From Desulfofundulus thermosubterraneus DSM 16057 (GTDB lineage: Bacteria > Bacillota > Desulfotomaculia > Desulfotomaculales > Desulfovirgulaceae): a stretch of 64,000 nt of DNA. Location of the stretch: positions 1 through 64,000 of the forward strand of contig NZ_FQZM01000015.1 of the NCBI RefSeq assembly GCF_900142025.1, read 5' to 3'. A program made the translations under genes and the position numbers. Every line of letters starts with the position of its first letter. The stretch's first letter is position 1. Below, one piece after another: positions 45,312 to 54,274 of this stretch. The notes under the pieces are model-generated. The model did not search any database. It had not been told where the DNA came from and worked only from the letters and a program-made list of their open reading frames with translations.

Positions 45312-45557
45312 TTAACCCCCCATAGGCTGTAGCATAATCCATGCCTCCATGTCTTTGTCAATCAGGTCATCGCAACCAACTATTTTGTTGCCGGCAAGAA
45401 TCATTACCTGGTCCCGGCCATATTTATCTATGTTGCTTCGCTCAGCAATTAAACTGACTAAATCCCTCACGGTACTATTTCGAGGCATGTCTAACTCGGC
45501 CTCTGCAGTATCGTCACAGAACTTAAAAGGTGCAAGCAGCTTAACTTTTACTTTCAT
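45312..45557 (-). CDS. MoaD/ThiS-family sulfur carrier (module A)
   Basis: A ubiquitin-like protein of 81 residues (MKVKVKLLAPFKFCDD...) ending in the Gly-Gly needed for adenylation and thiocarboxylation. MoaD-type carriers deliver sulfur to the dithiolene of molybdopterin. It lies ten bases before the AOR gene, as often seen for AOR-linked MoaD copies, and probably serves that enzyme's tungstopterin. Start at ATG 45557, about ten bases after AAGGGG; the frame is open seven codons further. Confidence 0.85.
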   Translation of the reverse strand: MKVKVKLLAPFKFCDDTAEAELDMPRNSTVRDLVSLIAERSNIDKYGRDQVMILAGNKIVGCDDLIDKDMEAWIMLQPMGG

Positions 45558-45711
45558 AACAAGATGACCCCTTACCATAACTATTTAGTGGTTAAACTGG
45601 GCACGCTCTTATCGCCCGGCAAGATTGTTACACGCCGCACCCGCAGGGCACACCCCTACTTTGGGATAAATTCCGGAAGGAAAGCATTGACTCATGTAAT
45701 CCTGGCTAACT

Positions 45712-45784
45712 AGAAATAAAAATACTTAGGGGGCGAAGATACTCCCCGCACTTTCATTGACGGTGTTCGTAAACCATCGCCCCC
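45712..45784 (-). terminator. Long hairpin downstream of the molybdopterin-domain gene, terminator-like
   Basis: GGGGGCGA (45729-45736) and TCGCCCCC (45777-45784) pair perfectly across 40 bases. On the minus strand the stem is followed by TAAGTATTTTTATTTC. It may simply end the upstream transcript. The large loop, containing further short pairings, could also be a cis-acting leader of the MoaD-AOR-ADH-UbiD operon. Nothing else is recognisable in the gap 45558-45879. Confidence 0.5.
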
Positions 45785-45879
45785 AAAAGATGAGAACGGT
45801 GCCGGTATGTCACCTACCAGTCCCTGCTTACTTTTTTGCAGTAAAAACACAAAAAAACTCAAGGAAAGCCAACCAAAGA

Positions 45880-46782
45880 TCATCGCCCGGAATGGTGCTC
45901 GTGAACCATCGCCCGGCGCCACTTTTCCCGCAACACCCGGGCCAGCGCGTCGGCAAGAACCTCTTTGCCCCAACCTGCTTCCAGCGCTTCCAGCAGGACG
46001 GGAGCCGCCAGCCGTACCTCGTCGTGAGGACCTGGTAAAGCCACCAGAGTGGTTAATTCTACCTGACCTACTGCAATGCGCACACCGTCTTTCAAATGGC
46101 GTCCCTTTCCGGCGTGGAAATAGAGGATCCAGGGGGTCGCCGCCGTTGGGTCGAGCCGGGAAATGCTCTCCACCATCCAGTCTTTATCCTCCGCACCAAC
46201 CCCGCCGGTGGTGATAACAAGGCCGTAACCATCTGCCACTGCCGACCGGAGGCGGCCGGTAATCAGATCCAGGTCGTCCGGCAGAATGCCTCCAAAACGC
46301 ATCCGGTAGCCATGCTGCTCAAACAGGCTGATCAAATAAGGCGAATTTGTATCCTCAATCAGACCTTCCTGGACTTCCCGGCCGGAAGCAAAAACCACCC
46401 CCCGCCGAGCCACACTGGCCCTTACCTGCTGCGCCAGGAGGGTGGAACGCTCCAGTAATTCCTCCCGCTGTTCCGGATCGGCGGCAATCAGGCCCAATAT
46501 GCCCTGGGCGTGAATAGCCGTACCGGATGTAGCCCGTACCCCTGGTACGCGATTCAGGGCTGAAAGCAGTTCTTTTTCCCGCCCTACAATTTGTTCAGCC
46601 ATCACTGTGCGCCGCATGATATCCAGCACAACCACCCGGTCCCGCACATCTACCACCATCACAGCTTCAGCAGGTAATCCTAATACACGGGCGGTAACAG
46701 CGGCTATTTCGTTAAGATTTGCCCCGTGAAGTTCAATACCGGTAATCCAGAGCTCGGTTTTTTGCAGCAGGTCGAGTTCCAA
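45880..46782 (-). CDS. Molybdopterin-binding (MoCF_biosynth/MoaB-like) domain protein
   Basis: A protein of 300 residues. The C-terminal half carries the molybdopterin-binding fold motif LVITTGGVGAEDKDW, as in MogA, MoaB, MoeA and CinA, where it binds and adenylates molybdopterin. The N-terminal 60 residues (ELHGANLNEIAAVTARVLGL) form a small extra domain of unknown role. It starts at TTG with AGGAG ten bases upstream. It lies between the two MoaD/AOR modules and may finish or insert the tungstopterin for both. Confidence 0.75.
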   Translation of the reverse strand: MELDLLQKTELWITGIELHGANLNEIAAVTARVLGLPAEAVMVVDVRDRVVVLDIMRRTVMAEQIVGREKELLSALNRVPGVRATSGTAIHAQGILGLIAADPEQREELLERSTLLAQQVRASVARRGVVFASGREVQEGLIEDTNSPYLISLFEQHGYRMRFGGILPDDLDLITGRLRSAVADGYGLVITTGGVGAEDKDWMVESISRLDPTAATPWILYFHAGKGRHLKDGVRIAVGQVELTTLVALPGPHDEVRLAAPVLLEALEAGWGKEVLADALARVLREKWRRAMVHEHHSGR

Positions 46783-46907
46783 GAATAACCATCTCCTGAT
46801 AAAGCTAAATTAAGATAAATGCCCCAACCGGAATAATAGTCGCTCAAGAAGCGCCAGCAGTGGTAGGAAATACACATCCAAAGTGTCATGAAATTTTCCC
46901 ACAGTTC

Positions 46908-47141
46908 TTACCCCCCGCTGGCCGCCGGGAGGAAAACAACCTCATCTCCCTCAACCAGCACATACTCTTCTCCCACCATTTTTCCATTAACGGAAACAAA
47001 GCGTACCTCATTTAAAGGCAGCCCTAAACGTTCCCGTAACTCTCTGATTGTCTCGCCTTCTTTTAGTTGAACAGGATGAAATTTGCTGAAGGCAGGGTAA
47101 GAAAAAGAAAGAATACCCAATAATTTTACCGTCACCTGCAT
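46908..47141 (-). CDS. MoaD/ThiS-family sulfur carrier (module B)
   Basis: A protein of 77 residues (MQVTVKLLGILSFSYP...) with a ubiquitin-like pattern, GETIRELRERLGLP, and the functional end PAASGG. A second AOR-linked MoaD relative, it follows the module B AOR gene after a 267-base gap that holds a repeat. It could be transcribed with the molybdopterin-domain gene 125 bases downstream. Confidence 0.82.
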   Translation of the reverse strand: MQVTVKLLGILSFSYPAFSKFHPVQLKEGETIRELRERLGLPLNEVRFVSVNGKMVGEEYVLVEGDEVVFLPAASGG

Positions 47142-47170
47142 TTCTATCCAAACTCCTTTTTACGGGTAAG

Positions 47171-47292
47171 TGTTTAGTCAACCCGATTGAGGAACGGCGT
47201 TGTCCCGCTCACTCTTTTGCCGGTGAGTGCTGGGTTGCCGGGTGCTGTCACCGGCGCTCCGCAAAATCGTTCGCTCTGGACAACGCCGTTCC
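47171..47292. repeat. Noncoding repeat element D, compact copy
   Basis: Perfect terminal inverted repeats GGAACGGCGTTGTCC (47191-47205) and GGACAACGCCGTTCC (47278-47292) enclose one GTGAGTGCTGGG (47223-47234) and GGGTGCTGTCACCGGCGC, matching the right end of element A. GTTTAGTCAACCCG to the left (from 47172) matches element B. At about 100 bases between repeats it is the smallest complete copy, and it sits between AOR module B and its MoaD gene. Confidence 0.75.
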
Positions 47293-47408
47293 TTTGCAGT
47301 TAACGGCAGTTTTGCTGAACTTTTACTTTTACGGGAGCTCAGGGCGAATTTATACACAGCCGCTATATGTCATGGAGGAACAGCGGTAATGAAGCTACCC
47401 TTTCTATG

Positions 47409-49292
47409 TTAGTTTATCGCAAATTCCAGGCCCAGCTCCCTCAGTTTTTCGGGAGCAGGAAGGCCGGTCTGCCTGTCCCAACCCATGGTCTCATAATACG
47501 CATCCAGCATAGCATCCAGATTCTCCACCCTGGCCCCTGCGGAAGGACCATCCGGGATGGCCTGAGTAAACCGTCCGGGTAACTTATCGTCCTTGCGGGT
47601 GAAACCTTCACGGGCGTTAAAACACCGCTTAAGATTCCAGGAACGCTCTGCTGCCGTCATTAGTTCTGCTGCTGTTACGTCCCACCCGGTGAGAGCACTG
47701 ACAATCTCGGCGTAAAGTTGCGGCGTGATGCAGCTGCCTTCAGTACCCCACGAGTAGAAGATACATGCCCCCAGGATTTCGCTGATTTCACCTTGCAACG
47801 CCACATATCGGTAAACAACGCCTTTCTGCGGCGATTCATCCTGCATCCCTGTGGGCGGCCAGGGCAACCCGAATTCCTTCATGCCGCAATCAAGTTGCCC
47901 AAAATCCCAGGTGCTTGCCCAGTTGGGGTGCATATGACAGCCCCCCCGTGGAGAAACGGCATACTGCACAGCAAGCACCTTAGATTCAGAACGGGGCTCG
48001 TGAGCCGGCAGTTCAAGTCCTTTCACATGGATAGCTGCTTCTTCGGCAGCAGGACCGAGCTGTTCAGCCATACGTTTTACACCCTGGGCCAGCAATGCAC
48101 CAATTCCTTCCCGGTGGGCAATTTTTTCTACCAATTTTACCATTACTTCTCCATCGCCCCACCGCAAAGGCATTCCTTCCGTGTCCCTGTCAGTTAGCAA
48201 CCCCTTTTCATAACACTCCATAGCAAAAGCAATGCTCATGCCCGTACTAATAGTATCCAAACCATAAACATTACACAGGTAATTGCCTCTAATAATAGCC
48301 TCCAGGTCGGCAACCCCACAAATGGGCCCCAGCATATCTACAGTTTCGTATTCCGGACCCTCCATGGGAGGCGTAGCAAACTTTCCATTACCCACTGAGG
48401 TATAACGCCCGCAGGCAAAGCTGCAACCATAACAAGCCCGCCGTTTAATTTGATATTTCCGGTTGAGAGTTTCACCTGAGACCTGATCGGCTTGTTCAAA
48501 ATATGCCGTATGGAAGTTCTTTGTCGGCAGGATCCCCAGGCTGTTGTTTAACGATACCAGGCCAACCGTACCCAGAGAAGGAATACTGCCGAAGGGGTAA
48601 TTCTTTAACCACTGCTCTGCCTTCTCAACGGCCTCCGCAAATTCCTTGGGATGGGCCACTTTAATACCGCCACGGCCATTCACCACAACCGCCTTCAAAT
48701 TTTTACTGCCGAACACTGCTCCAATACCGCCGCGACCGGCAGCCCGTCCCCTATCATTGATCAAAGCAGCATACAGAACCCCATTTTCGCCCGCCTGTCC
48801 TATGGCAGCCACAGAGATTTCAGGATCATCAAGTTCGCGAATCAGGGCATCTGTAGTTTCTTCAACGTTAAGCCCCCACAAGTGTTTAGCGGGTTTGATC
48901 TCCACCTCACCATCGTGGATATACACGTAGACAGGCTCTTCTGCCTTACCTTCAATGACCACAAAGTCAAACCCCGCATACTTAAGCTTTGGACCAAAAG
49001 CCCCCCCTGACCGGGCCTGATTCCAGGTGCCGGTCAAAGGTGACTTGTAGCACACCTCATAGCTTCCACCGCTGGGACAAAGGGTACCGGTTACTGCACC
49101 AGTGGCCAGCACCACTTTAGCTTCCGGAGACAGAGGATCAATGCCACCGGGCATTTCCTGATAGAGAAGTCTGGCTGCATAGCCAACACAACCCATATAC
49201 TTGCGCAATTCATTTTTATCCAGTTCCTCTACCTTGAATTCACCACTGGTCAGGTTAACCCGTAGCAGTTTACCGGCAAATCCGTACCACAT
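47409..49292 (-). CDS. aor: Aldehyde ferredoxin oxidoreductase, tungsten type (module B)
   Basis: A second AOR family enzyme of 627 residues. It has the N-terminal pterin-binding domain (YMGCVGYAARLLYQE, GAVTGTLCPSGGSYEVCYKSPLTGTW), iron-sulfur cysteines in CYGCSFAC, and DRGRAAGRGGIGAVFGSKNLKAV. The variant N-terminus and the neighbouring four-cluster ferredoxin suggest an AorAB-type complex, as in aromatic-aldehyde oxidising anaerobes. It begins 13 bases after the ferredoxin gene. The substrate is not determined by sequence. Confidence 0.92.
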   Translation of the reverse strand: MWYGFAGKLLRVNLTSGEFKVEELDKNELRKYMGCVGYAARLLYQEMPGGIDPLSPEAKVVLATGAVTGTLCPSGGSYEVCYKSPLTGTWNQARSGGAFGPKLKYAGFDFVVIEGKAEEPVYVYIHDGEVEIKPAKHLWGLNVEETTDALIRELDDPEISVAAIGQAGENGVLYAALINDRGRAAGRGGIGAVFGSKNLKAVVVNGRGGIKVAHPKEFAEAVEKAEQWLKNYPFGSIPSLGTVGLVSLNNSLGILPTKNFHTAYFEQADQVSGETLNRKYQIKRRACYGCSFACGRYTSVGNGKFATPPMEGPEYETVDMLGPICGVADLEAIIRGNYLCNVYGLDTISTGMSIAFAMECYEKGLLTDRDTEGMPLRWGDGEVMVKLVEKIAHREGIGALLAQGVKRMAEQLGPAAEEAAIHVKGLELPAHEPRSESKVLAVQYAVSPRGGCHMHPNWASTWDFGQLDCGMKEFGLPWPPTGMQDESPQKGVVYRYVALQGEISEILGACIFYSWGTEGSCITPQLYAEIVSALTGWDVTAAELMTAAERSWNLKRCFNAREGFTRKDDKLPGRFTQAIPDGPSAGARVENLDAMLDAYYETMGWDRQTGLPAPEKLRELGLEFAIN

Positions 49293-49305
49293 TAACCAGC
49301 ACCTC

Positions 49306-49767
49306 CTATCTGATCCTTACTGCGTGGGCCATAGCCCAAATCTCCCGGCGCCTGGCCGCAGCTTTACCTGCATCCTCGTATCGAAGAGCACCATGCGGGC
49401 AATGGCTGACACATGCCGGTGAACCGGAGCACAGGTCACACTTGGCCGCTACATCTGTTTCTTCATCAACTCTGAGCACTCCATAAGGGCAAACCTTCAC
49501 ACAGGTACCGCAGCCGGTGCAAAGATTTTCATCCACTACCACCGCATCAGTAGCTCCATCCCGCTTAAGTGCTCCGGTGGGGCAAACATCTATACATAAG
49601 CCACACTGCATACATACCACGGGCACATCCACCGCCGGCTCCCGTCGTATCACATAAACATTACTGCGGGAAGGATTTATTTCACCATATTTAGTTAGCG
49701 AGCACCACATTTCACAGCGATGGCACCCGGTGCATAAAGACGGGTCCACTACCAGCACCTTAGACAC
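49306..49767 (-). CDS. Four-cluster ferredoxin subunit for AOR module B
   Basis: A polyferredoxin of 153 residues with sixteen cysteines arranged for up to four [4Fe-4S] clusters: CTGCHRCEMWC, CMQCGLCIDVCP, CTGCGTCVKVCP and CDLCSGSPACVSHCP. This HycB/DMSO-reductase beta-like layout is typical of small electron-transfer subunits encoded with AOR-like enzymes. It sits between an iron alcohol dehydrogenase and the AOR gene and probably passes electrons from aldehyde oxidation to ferredoxin or NAD. Confidence 0.88.
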   Translation of the reverse strand: MSKVLVVDPSLCTGCHRCEMWCSLTKYGEINPSRSNVYVIRREPAVDVPVVCMQCGLCIDVCPTGALKRDGATDAVVVDENLCTGCGTCVKVCPYGVLRVDEETDVAAKCDLCSGSPACVSHCPHGALRYEDAGKAAARRREIWAMAHAVRIR

Positions 49768-49857
49768 GCGTGGTCACCTCCAGAACATAATTATCAATGC
49801 AGGGAAAGGGAGCAGGGAGACAAAAAACTTTCTCACCTACTCCCAAAGCCCTGGGCT

Positions 49858-51060
49858 TTAATATAGTTTATCCCCAAGACGGCCTTCATAACTTCTGGTC
49901 AGCAGTTCTACTGCCGCCTCTCTGGTCATTGGCCGCTTGGACCAGCCGTAAAAAGCGGTAATCCATGGGCTCTCAACCATCATCTTGGCTAACATTGGAA
50001 TATCTTCCTTCTTACCGAATGGTGCCCAGGTAGTGGGAAGACCAACATCTTCCAGCAACTGTTTGACCGCTTGTACAGCAACCTGGGCAGCCTGGCGGAC
50101 GCTCATGCCAGCGGTATTCTGACCTAAAGCCACGGCAATGCGAGCCAGCTTCTCCATGCAGTGCCCCATGTTATACTCCATCGCGTAGGGCAGGGCTACT
50201 GCACAACCAACACCATGCGGTACATGGTATACGGAACCTAATGTATGTGCCAGAGCATGCCCCTCTACGATACCTGGATCATTAAAAGCCATGCCGGCCA
50301 TCATTGAAGCATAAGCCATCTTGACCCGGGCTTCCAGGTTATCCCCTTCGTAAACGGCCACCGGCAGGGCCTCTGCGATGAACTCAACCGCCTTAAGAGC
50401 AATTGCATCAGTAAGCGGGTTTTCCTGCCTGGCCATCATCGTCTCAATGGCATGCGACAGGGCGTCAGCACCCGTAGAAGCAGTAACTTTAGGCGGCATA
50501 CTTACAGTCAGGGTAGGATCCACCAAAGCCATATCCGGCAGGATGGTCGGCGTAGCGAAGAAGCCTTTAATACCATCTTTAGCAAAGGTTACTACAGAAT
50601 ACATCGTACATTCGGTACCGGTTCCAGACGTGGTGGGAACGGCAATAATAGGCGCACCCTTTTTGGGGAAGGTGGTATTAACCAGATAATCCTCAGTTTT
50701 ACCCGGCAGCACCAGGAGCTGAGCAACCACCTTGGCGATGTCGATAGCACTACCGCCACCCAGACCAATTACGAAGCTGCCAGCTTCCTTACGGGCAAAG
50801 TCAGCAGCCTGGTCACAGACCACATTATCCGGCTCGGGTTTACCCTGGTCAAAAACCGCTGCTTCAAATCCATCCTTCTTGAGGGCCTGGACTACCCGAG
50901 CAGCGATCCCCGCCTGAGCTACCCCGGGATCAGTTACAATGATAGCCTTTCCGCTTATACCCATTTCTTTGATATACTGGCCAATGTTGTCTACGGCATT
51001 TACACCAAACACTACTTTTTGAGGGGTATAGTATTGAACCACTTTGAGCATTGGGAACAT
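49858..51060 (-). CDS. Iron-containing alcohol dehydrogenase (module B)
   Basis: A group III alcohol dehydrogenase of 400 residues with GLGGGSAIDIAKVVAQ, VPTTSGTGTECTMYSVV, and metal-ligand regions ADALSHAIETMMA and GHALAHTLGSVYHVPHG. It starts at ATG 51060, with AGGAGG ten bases upstream. It heads the ADH-ferredoxin-AOR module, and its upstream region holds two or three copies of a palindromic motif that may be an operator. Confidence 0.92.
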   Translation of the reverse strand: MFPMLKVVQYYTPQKVVFGVNAVDNIGQYIKEMGISGKAIIVTDPGVAQAGIAARVVQALKKDGFEAAVFDQGKPEPDNVVCDQAADFARKEAGSFVIGLGGGSAIDIAKVVAQLLVLPGKTEDYLVNTTFPKKGAPIIAVPTTSGTGTECTMYSVVTFAKDGIKGFFATPTILPDMALVDPTLTVSMPPKVTASTGADALSHAIETMMARQENPLTDAIALKAVEFIAEALPVAVYEGDNLEARVKMAYASMMAGMAFNDPGIVEGHALAHTLGSVYHVPHGVGCAVALPYAMEYNMGHCMEKLARIAVALGQNTAGMSVRQAAQVAVQAVKQLLEDVGLPTTWAPFGKKEDIPMLAKMMVESPWITAFYGWSKRPMTREAAVELLTRSYEGRLGDKLY

Positions 51061-51206
51061 AATAATACAACCTCCTTAAACATTAGTATTTTCCCATGAG
51101 ACTTAAACTACCACAAGCACTACCGTTGAATTTACTTTTACCTCCAGGTCTCGCTATCTTTTCTCAAAACTCACCTCCTCAGGTTTCTTTAAAGCTCGCC
51201 AGGTTT

Positions 51207-51235
51207 GTTTGACAATGCCAAACTCTATTCTGTTT
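51207..51235. promoter_or_regulatory. Candidate operator, copy 1 (palindrome inside a 29-base direct repeat)
   Basis: GTTTGACAATGCCAAAC (51207-51223) is an interrupted palindrome, followed by TCTATTCTGTTT. The same 29 bases recur at 51284 with three differences. It lies upstream of the module B alcohol dehydrogenase. A promoter could not be fixed in the gap 51061-51478. Confidence 0.55.
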
Positions 51236-51283
51236 ATAGCAACTAAAGACCCCGCCGCTCTGAGAAACGCCGACCCTTCACGT

Positions 51284-51312
51284 GTTTGACATTAACAAAC
51301 TCTATTCTGTTT
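51284..51312. promoter_or_regulatory. Candidate operator, copy 2
   Basis: GTTTGACATTAACAAAC (51284-51300) is followed by TCTATTCTGTTT, the second copy of the direct repeat. Start-to-start spacing from copy 1 is 77 bases. A weaker half-site, GTTCGACATTATTTTTA, follows at 51330-51346. Confidence 0.55.
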
Positions 51313-51478
51313 TTCTTATAGTTATTATTGTTCGACATTATTTTTAAAACTCCTTCCATTCTACCTAAAAATTTTTAAATAATTTTTATAGTAATCGTGA
51401 TAAAGATGCTCAGGCACAAGGGCCCGGTTTCTTTTCGGAACCGAACCCCCATTGCTGTATGGCATATCAAGCAGTTTA

Positions 51479-52504
51479 TCAACCAGCCACGACCTGTTTA
51501 TTCTGAGCCATCTCGTAAGCCACGTCAATAATGTAGTCTTCCTGACCGCCTACAATCTTGCGGCTCCCCAGTTCCATCAAAATGTCCCGCGGATCCAGGC
51601 CAAACTTCTCCGCCGCCCGGTAGGTGTGCAGAAGGAAACTGGAGTACACGCCGGCATAACCCAGCATGATGGACGCATTATCGATCACCTGCGGGCGGCG
51701 CATCATGGGCTCCAGAACAGTGGCAGCATCCATGATCTTATAGAGATCCACATCTACCTCGCAGCCAACCTTTTTGAGGGCTGCCGCCAGCACCTCGGTA
51801 GGCGCGTTACCTGCCCCGGCTCCCAGGCCGCGCAGGGTCCCATCCACTACCGTGGCCCCGGCTTCCACTGCTGCCAGTGTATTGCCGATGGCCAGTCCCA
51901 GGTTATTATGGGCATGGAAACCCACCGGAATCTTCAGGCAGGAGCGCACGTAACCAACCTTTTCCTTAACCTCCGGCGGGGTCATGGCCCCGGCCGAGTC
52001 CACCACGTAGACCACGTCCGCACCGTAACTTTCCATCAACCTGGCCTGCTCGGCAATCTTCTCCTTGTCTACGGTGTGGGACATCATCAGAAAGCCTACT
52101 ACTTCCGCCCCCATCTCTTTGGCCAGGCCCATGTGCTCTTCCGATATATCCGCCTCGGTAACGTGGGTGGCTATGCGGAAGACCTTTACTCCGGCCTTCA
52201 CTGCCATCTGCATGTCCTTACAAGTACCAATACCAGGCAGTACCAGGGCTGCCAGCTTTGCCCGCTTGAGCACTGGAGCAACTGCGCGCAGATACTCCTC
52301 GTCTGTAGCCGCGGCAAACCCGTACTGGAATGAATAACCGGCCAGGCCGTCGCCGTGAGAAACTTCGATCACTTCCACGCCGGCCTCATCCAGGGCGGCC
52401 GCCACCCTGGCCATCTGTTCCGGGGTGAACTGGTGGGCCATGGCGTGCATCCCGTCCCGCAAGGTGGTGTCCATAATTCTGATCTTAGGCACAGCTTTCC
52501 ACAT
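51479..52504 (-). CDS. mhpE: 4-hydroxy-2-oxovalerate aldolase
   Basis: A class II aldolase of 341 residues (DmpG/MhpE) that splits 4-hydroxy-2-oxovalerate into pyruvate and acetaldehyde and channels the aldehyde to its partner dehydrogenase. Conserved parts are [18 protein letters not shown] (Mn ligand aspartate), [16 protein letters not shown], and the metal histidines in [14 protein letters not shown]. It overlaps the acetaldehyde dehydrogenase gene by 20 bases. Last gene of the lower meta-pathway module. Confidence 0.95.
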   Translation of the reverse strand: MWKAVPKIRIMDTTLRDGMHAMAHQFTPEQMARVAAALDEAGVEVIEVSHGDGLAGYSFQYGFAAATDEEYLRAVAPVLKRAKLAALVLPGIGTCKDMQMAVKAGVKVFRIATHVTEADISEEHMGLAKEMGAEVVGFLMMSHTVDKEKIAEQARLMESYGADVVYVVDSAGAMTPPEVKEKVGYVRSCLKIPVGFHAHNNLGLAIGNTLAAVEAGATVVDGTLRGLGAGAGNAPTEVLAAALKKVGCEVDVDLYKIMDAATVLEPMMRRPQVIDNASIMLGYAGVYSSFLLHTYRAAEKFGLDPRDILMELGSRKIVGGQEDYIIDVAYEMAQNKQVVAG

Positions 52505-53381
52505 CCTTCCGACTGTAAATCCCCAGCAGGCGCATGGCCATCAACTCGCCCACCCGTGCAGCAGCCGAAGTCATAATGTCCAGGTTGCCCGCATAAGTGG
52601 GCAGGAAGTCCCCCGCCCCGGTCACTTCGATGATCGTAGTCACCTTGTTTCCTTCCACCAGCGGCTCTACCCGGAGCCGGTAACCGGGAACGTACTCCTG
52701 AATGCGCCGTACCATGTCGAGTACTGCAGCGCGAATTTTATCCTCATCCGGACGCTCCACCAGAGTGTAGATGGTGTTATGCATCATAATTGGGGGCTCG
52801 GCCGGATTAAGGATAATAATGGCCTTGCCCTTTTGAGCTCCACCCACCACTTCCAGAGCTTTGGCCGTGGTCTCAGTAAACTCATCGATATTCTGGCGCG
52901 TACCCGGCCCAGCGCTCTTGCTGGCAATGGAGGAAACGATTTCCGCATACTGGACACCTGCAACGCGGTTAATGGCTGCTACGATGGGCACGGTGGCCTG
53001 ACCACCGCAGGTAACCATGTTCACGTTCATGGCATCCAGATGCTGATCTATGTTAACCACCGGGACCACGTAAGGACCCACCGCCGCCGGAGTGAGGTCG
53101 ATGGCAATTTTGCCCGCCTCCCGCAACAGGGGAGCATGTTTGAGATGAGGCTTGGCTCCGGTAGCGTCAAAGACAATCTTGATCTCCGGTTCCCGCAATA
53201 CTGCGTCGATCCCTTCGTGTGAGGCTTTAATGCCCAGTGATCTGGCCCGGGCCAGGCCCTCGGATTCCGGGTAAATTCCCACCATCATGGCTACTTCCAC
53301 GTATTTGCTGCGCGACAGTTTGTACATCAGGTCGGTACCGATGTTACCCGGCCCGACGATAGCTGCCTTTATTTTTTCCAA
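52485..53381 (-). CDS. mhpF: Acetaldehyde dehydrogenase (acylating)
   Basis: A CoA- and NAD-dependent enzyme of 298 residues (DmpF/MhpF) that turns acetaldehyde into acetyl-CoA. The NAD-binding start [17 protein letters not shown] and the catalytic cysteine in [14 protein letters not shown] are present. It starts at TTG with AGGAGG eight bases upstream. It is encoded between the hydratase and the aldolase, with which it forms a channelling complex. Confidence 0.95.
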   Translation of the reverse strand: MEKIKAAIVGPGNIGTDLMYKLSRSKYVEVAMMVGIYPESEGLARARSLGIKASHEGIDAVLREPEIKIVFDATGAKPHLKHAPLLREAGKIAIDLTPAAVGPYVVPVVNIDQHLDAMNVNMVTCGGQATVPIVAAINRVAGVQYAEIVSSIASKSAGPGTRQNIDEFTETTAKALEVVGGAQKGKAIIILNPAEPPIMMHNTIYTLVERPDEDKIRAAVLDMVRRIQEYVPGYRLRVEPLVEGNKVTTIIEVTGAGDFLPTYAGNLDIMTSAAARVGELMAMRLLGIYSRKDVESCA

Positions 53382-53407
53382 GAGAACATCCTCCTCAAAG
53401 TTGAAAA

Positions 53408-54190
53408 TTAAGCATCTACAAATCTTGCGGTTACCGTGCCCAGGCGGTCGAAAGAAGCGCGGATCACCGAACCGGGACTCACCGCCACTGCCTGGGTGAA
53501 CGAACCGGAAAGCACCACCATACCCGGCTCCAGGCTCAACCCGTAGCGAGCCACCGCGTTGGCCAGCCAGGCCACCGCCGCCGCCGGGTGGCCAAGCACT
53601 GCGGCTCCCGCCCCGGTAGCAAAGACTTCCCCATCCTTTTCCAATACCAGCCCGAGCAGGCGCAAGTCCAACCCTTCCACCGGCATTAACGTCCCACCCA
53701 GAATAATGGCCGCCGAGGAAGCATTGTCGGCAATGGTATCCTGAATTTTTATTTTCCAGTCCCTGATTCTACTGTCAATAATCTCTAACGCGGGCATTAT
53801 TCCCGCCGTGGCCCGTAATACATCGGCCACGGTAACCCCGGGGCCGGTTAGCCGCTCCCGCAGCACAAAAGCTATTTCTGCTTCTACCCTGGGCTGAATC
53901 AGCCTCGACAGGCGTACCGGCTCACCCTCGATCAGCACCATGGTGTCCAGAATATGACCATAATCTGGCTCATAAACCCCCAGCATCTGTTGCATGGCCC
54001 TGCTGGTCAGGCCAATCTTCATCCCCACCACCCTTTGGCCCCGGGCACACTTGCGTTCTATTACCTTCAATTGAATCTGATAGGCCGTGGGAATATCTAT
54101 TTCCGGCCAGGCTGCTGTCAGCGGTTCGATGGGCATTCCAGTTTCTTCAGCCTGCAGTAACCGCCCGGCCCATTCTTCAATTCGCAGCAT
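53408..54190 (-). CDS. 2-oxopent-4-enoate hydratase / 4-oxalocrotonate decarboxylase family enzyme
   Basis: A protein of 260 residues of the MhpD/DmpE-DmpH family. [23 protein letters not shown] and the metal-binding [10 protein letters not shown] (Glu-x-Glu) and [23 protein letters not shown] regions are complete. The hydratase and the decarboxylase are close relatives and cannot be told apart safely by eye. Only one copy is present, so hydration of 2-oxopent-4-enoate to 4-hydroxy-2-oxovalerate is the simplest role, feeding the next two genes. Confidence 0.88.
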   Translation of the reverse strand: MLRIEEWAGRLLQAEETGMPIEPLTAAWPEIDIPTAYQIQLKVIERKCARGQRVVGMKIGLTSRAMQQMLGVYEPDYGHILDTMVLIEGEPVRLSRLIQPRVEAEIAFVLRERLTGPGVTVADVLRATAGIMPALEIIDSRIRDWKIKIQDTIADNASSAAIILGGTLMPVEGLDLRLLGLVLEKDGEVFATGAGAAVLGHPAAAVAWLANAVARYGLSLEPGMVVLSGSFTQAVAVSPGSVIRASFDRLGTVTARFVDA

Positions 54191-54274
54191 GGTCTCAACC
54201 CCATCTATTTGATATTGAAGAACAATGTTTTGGGATTATGCAAAATTAGAAGGACATCATGTCGGTACTGCACC

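Noticed and set aside
51238-51253. Possible sigma-54 promoter (minus strand GGGGTCTTTAGTTGCT) before the module B alcohol dehydrogenase
   Set aside because: The -12 half is good, but three positions of the -24 half fail and no suitable activator is next to the operon.
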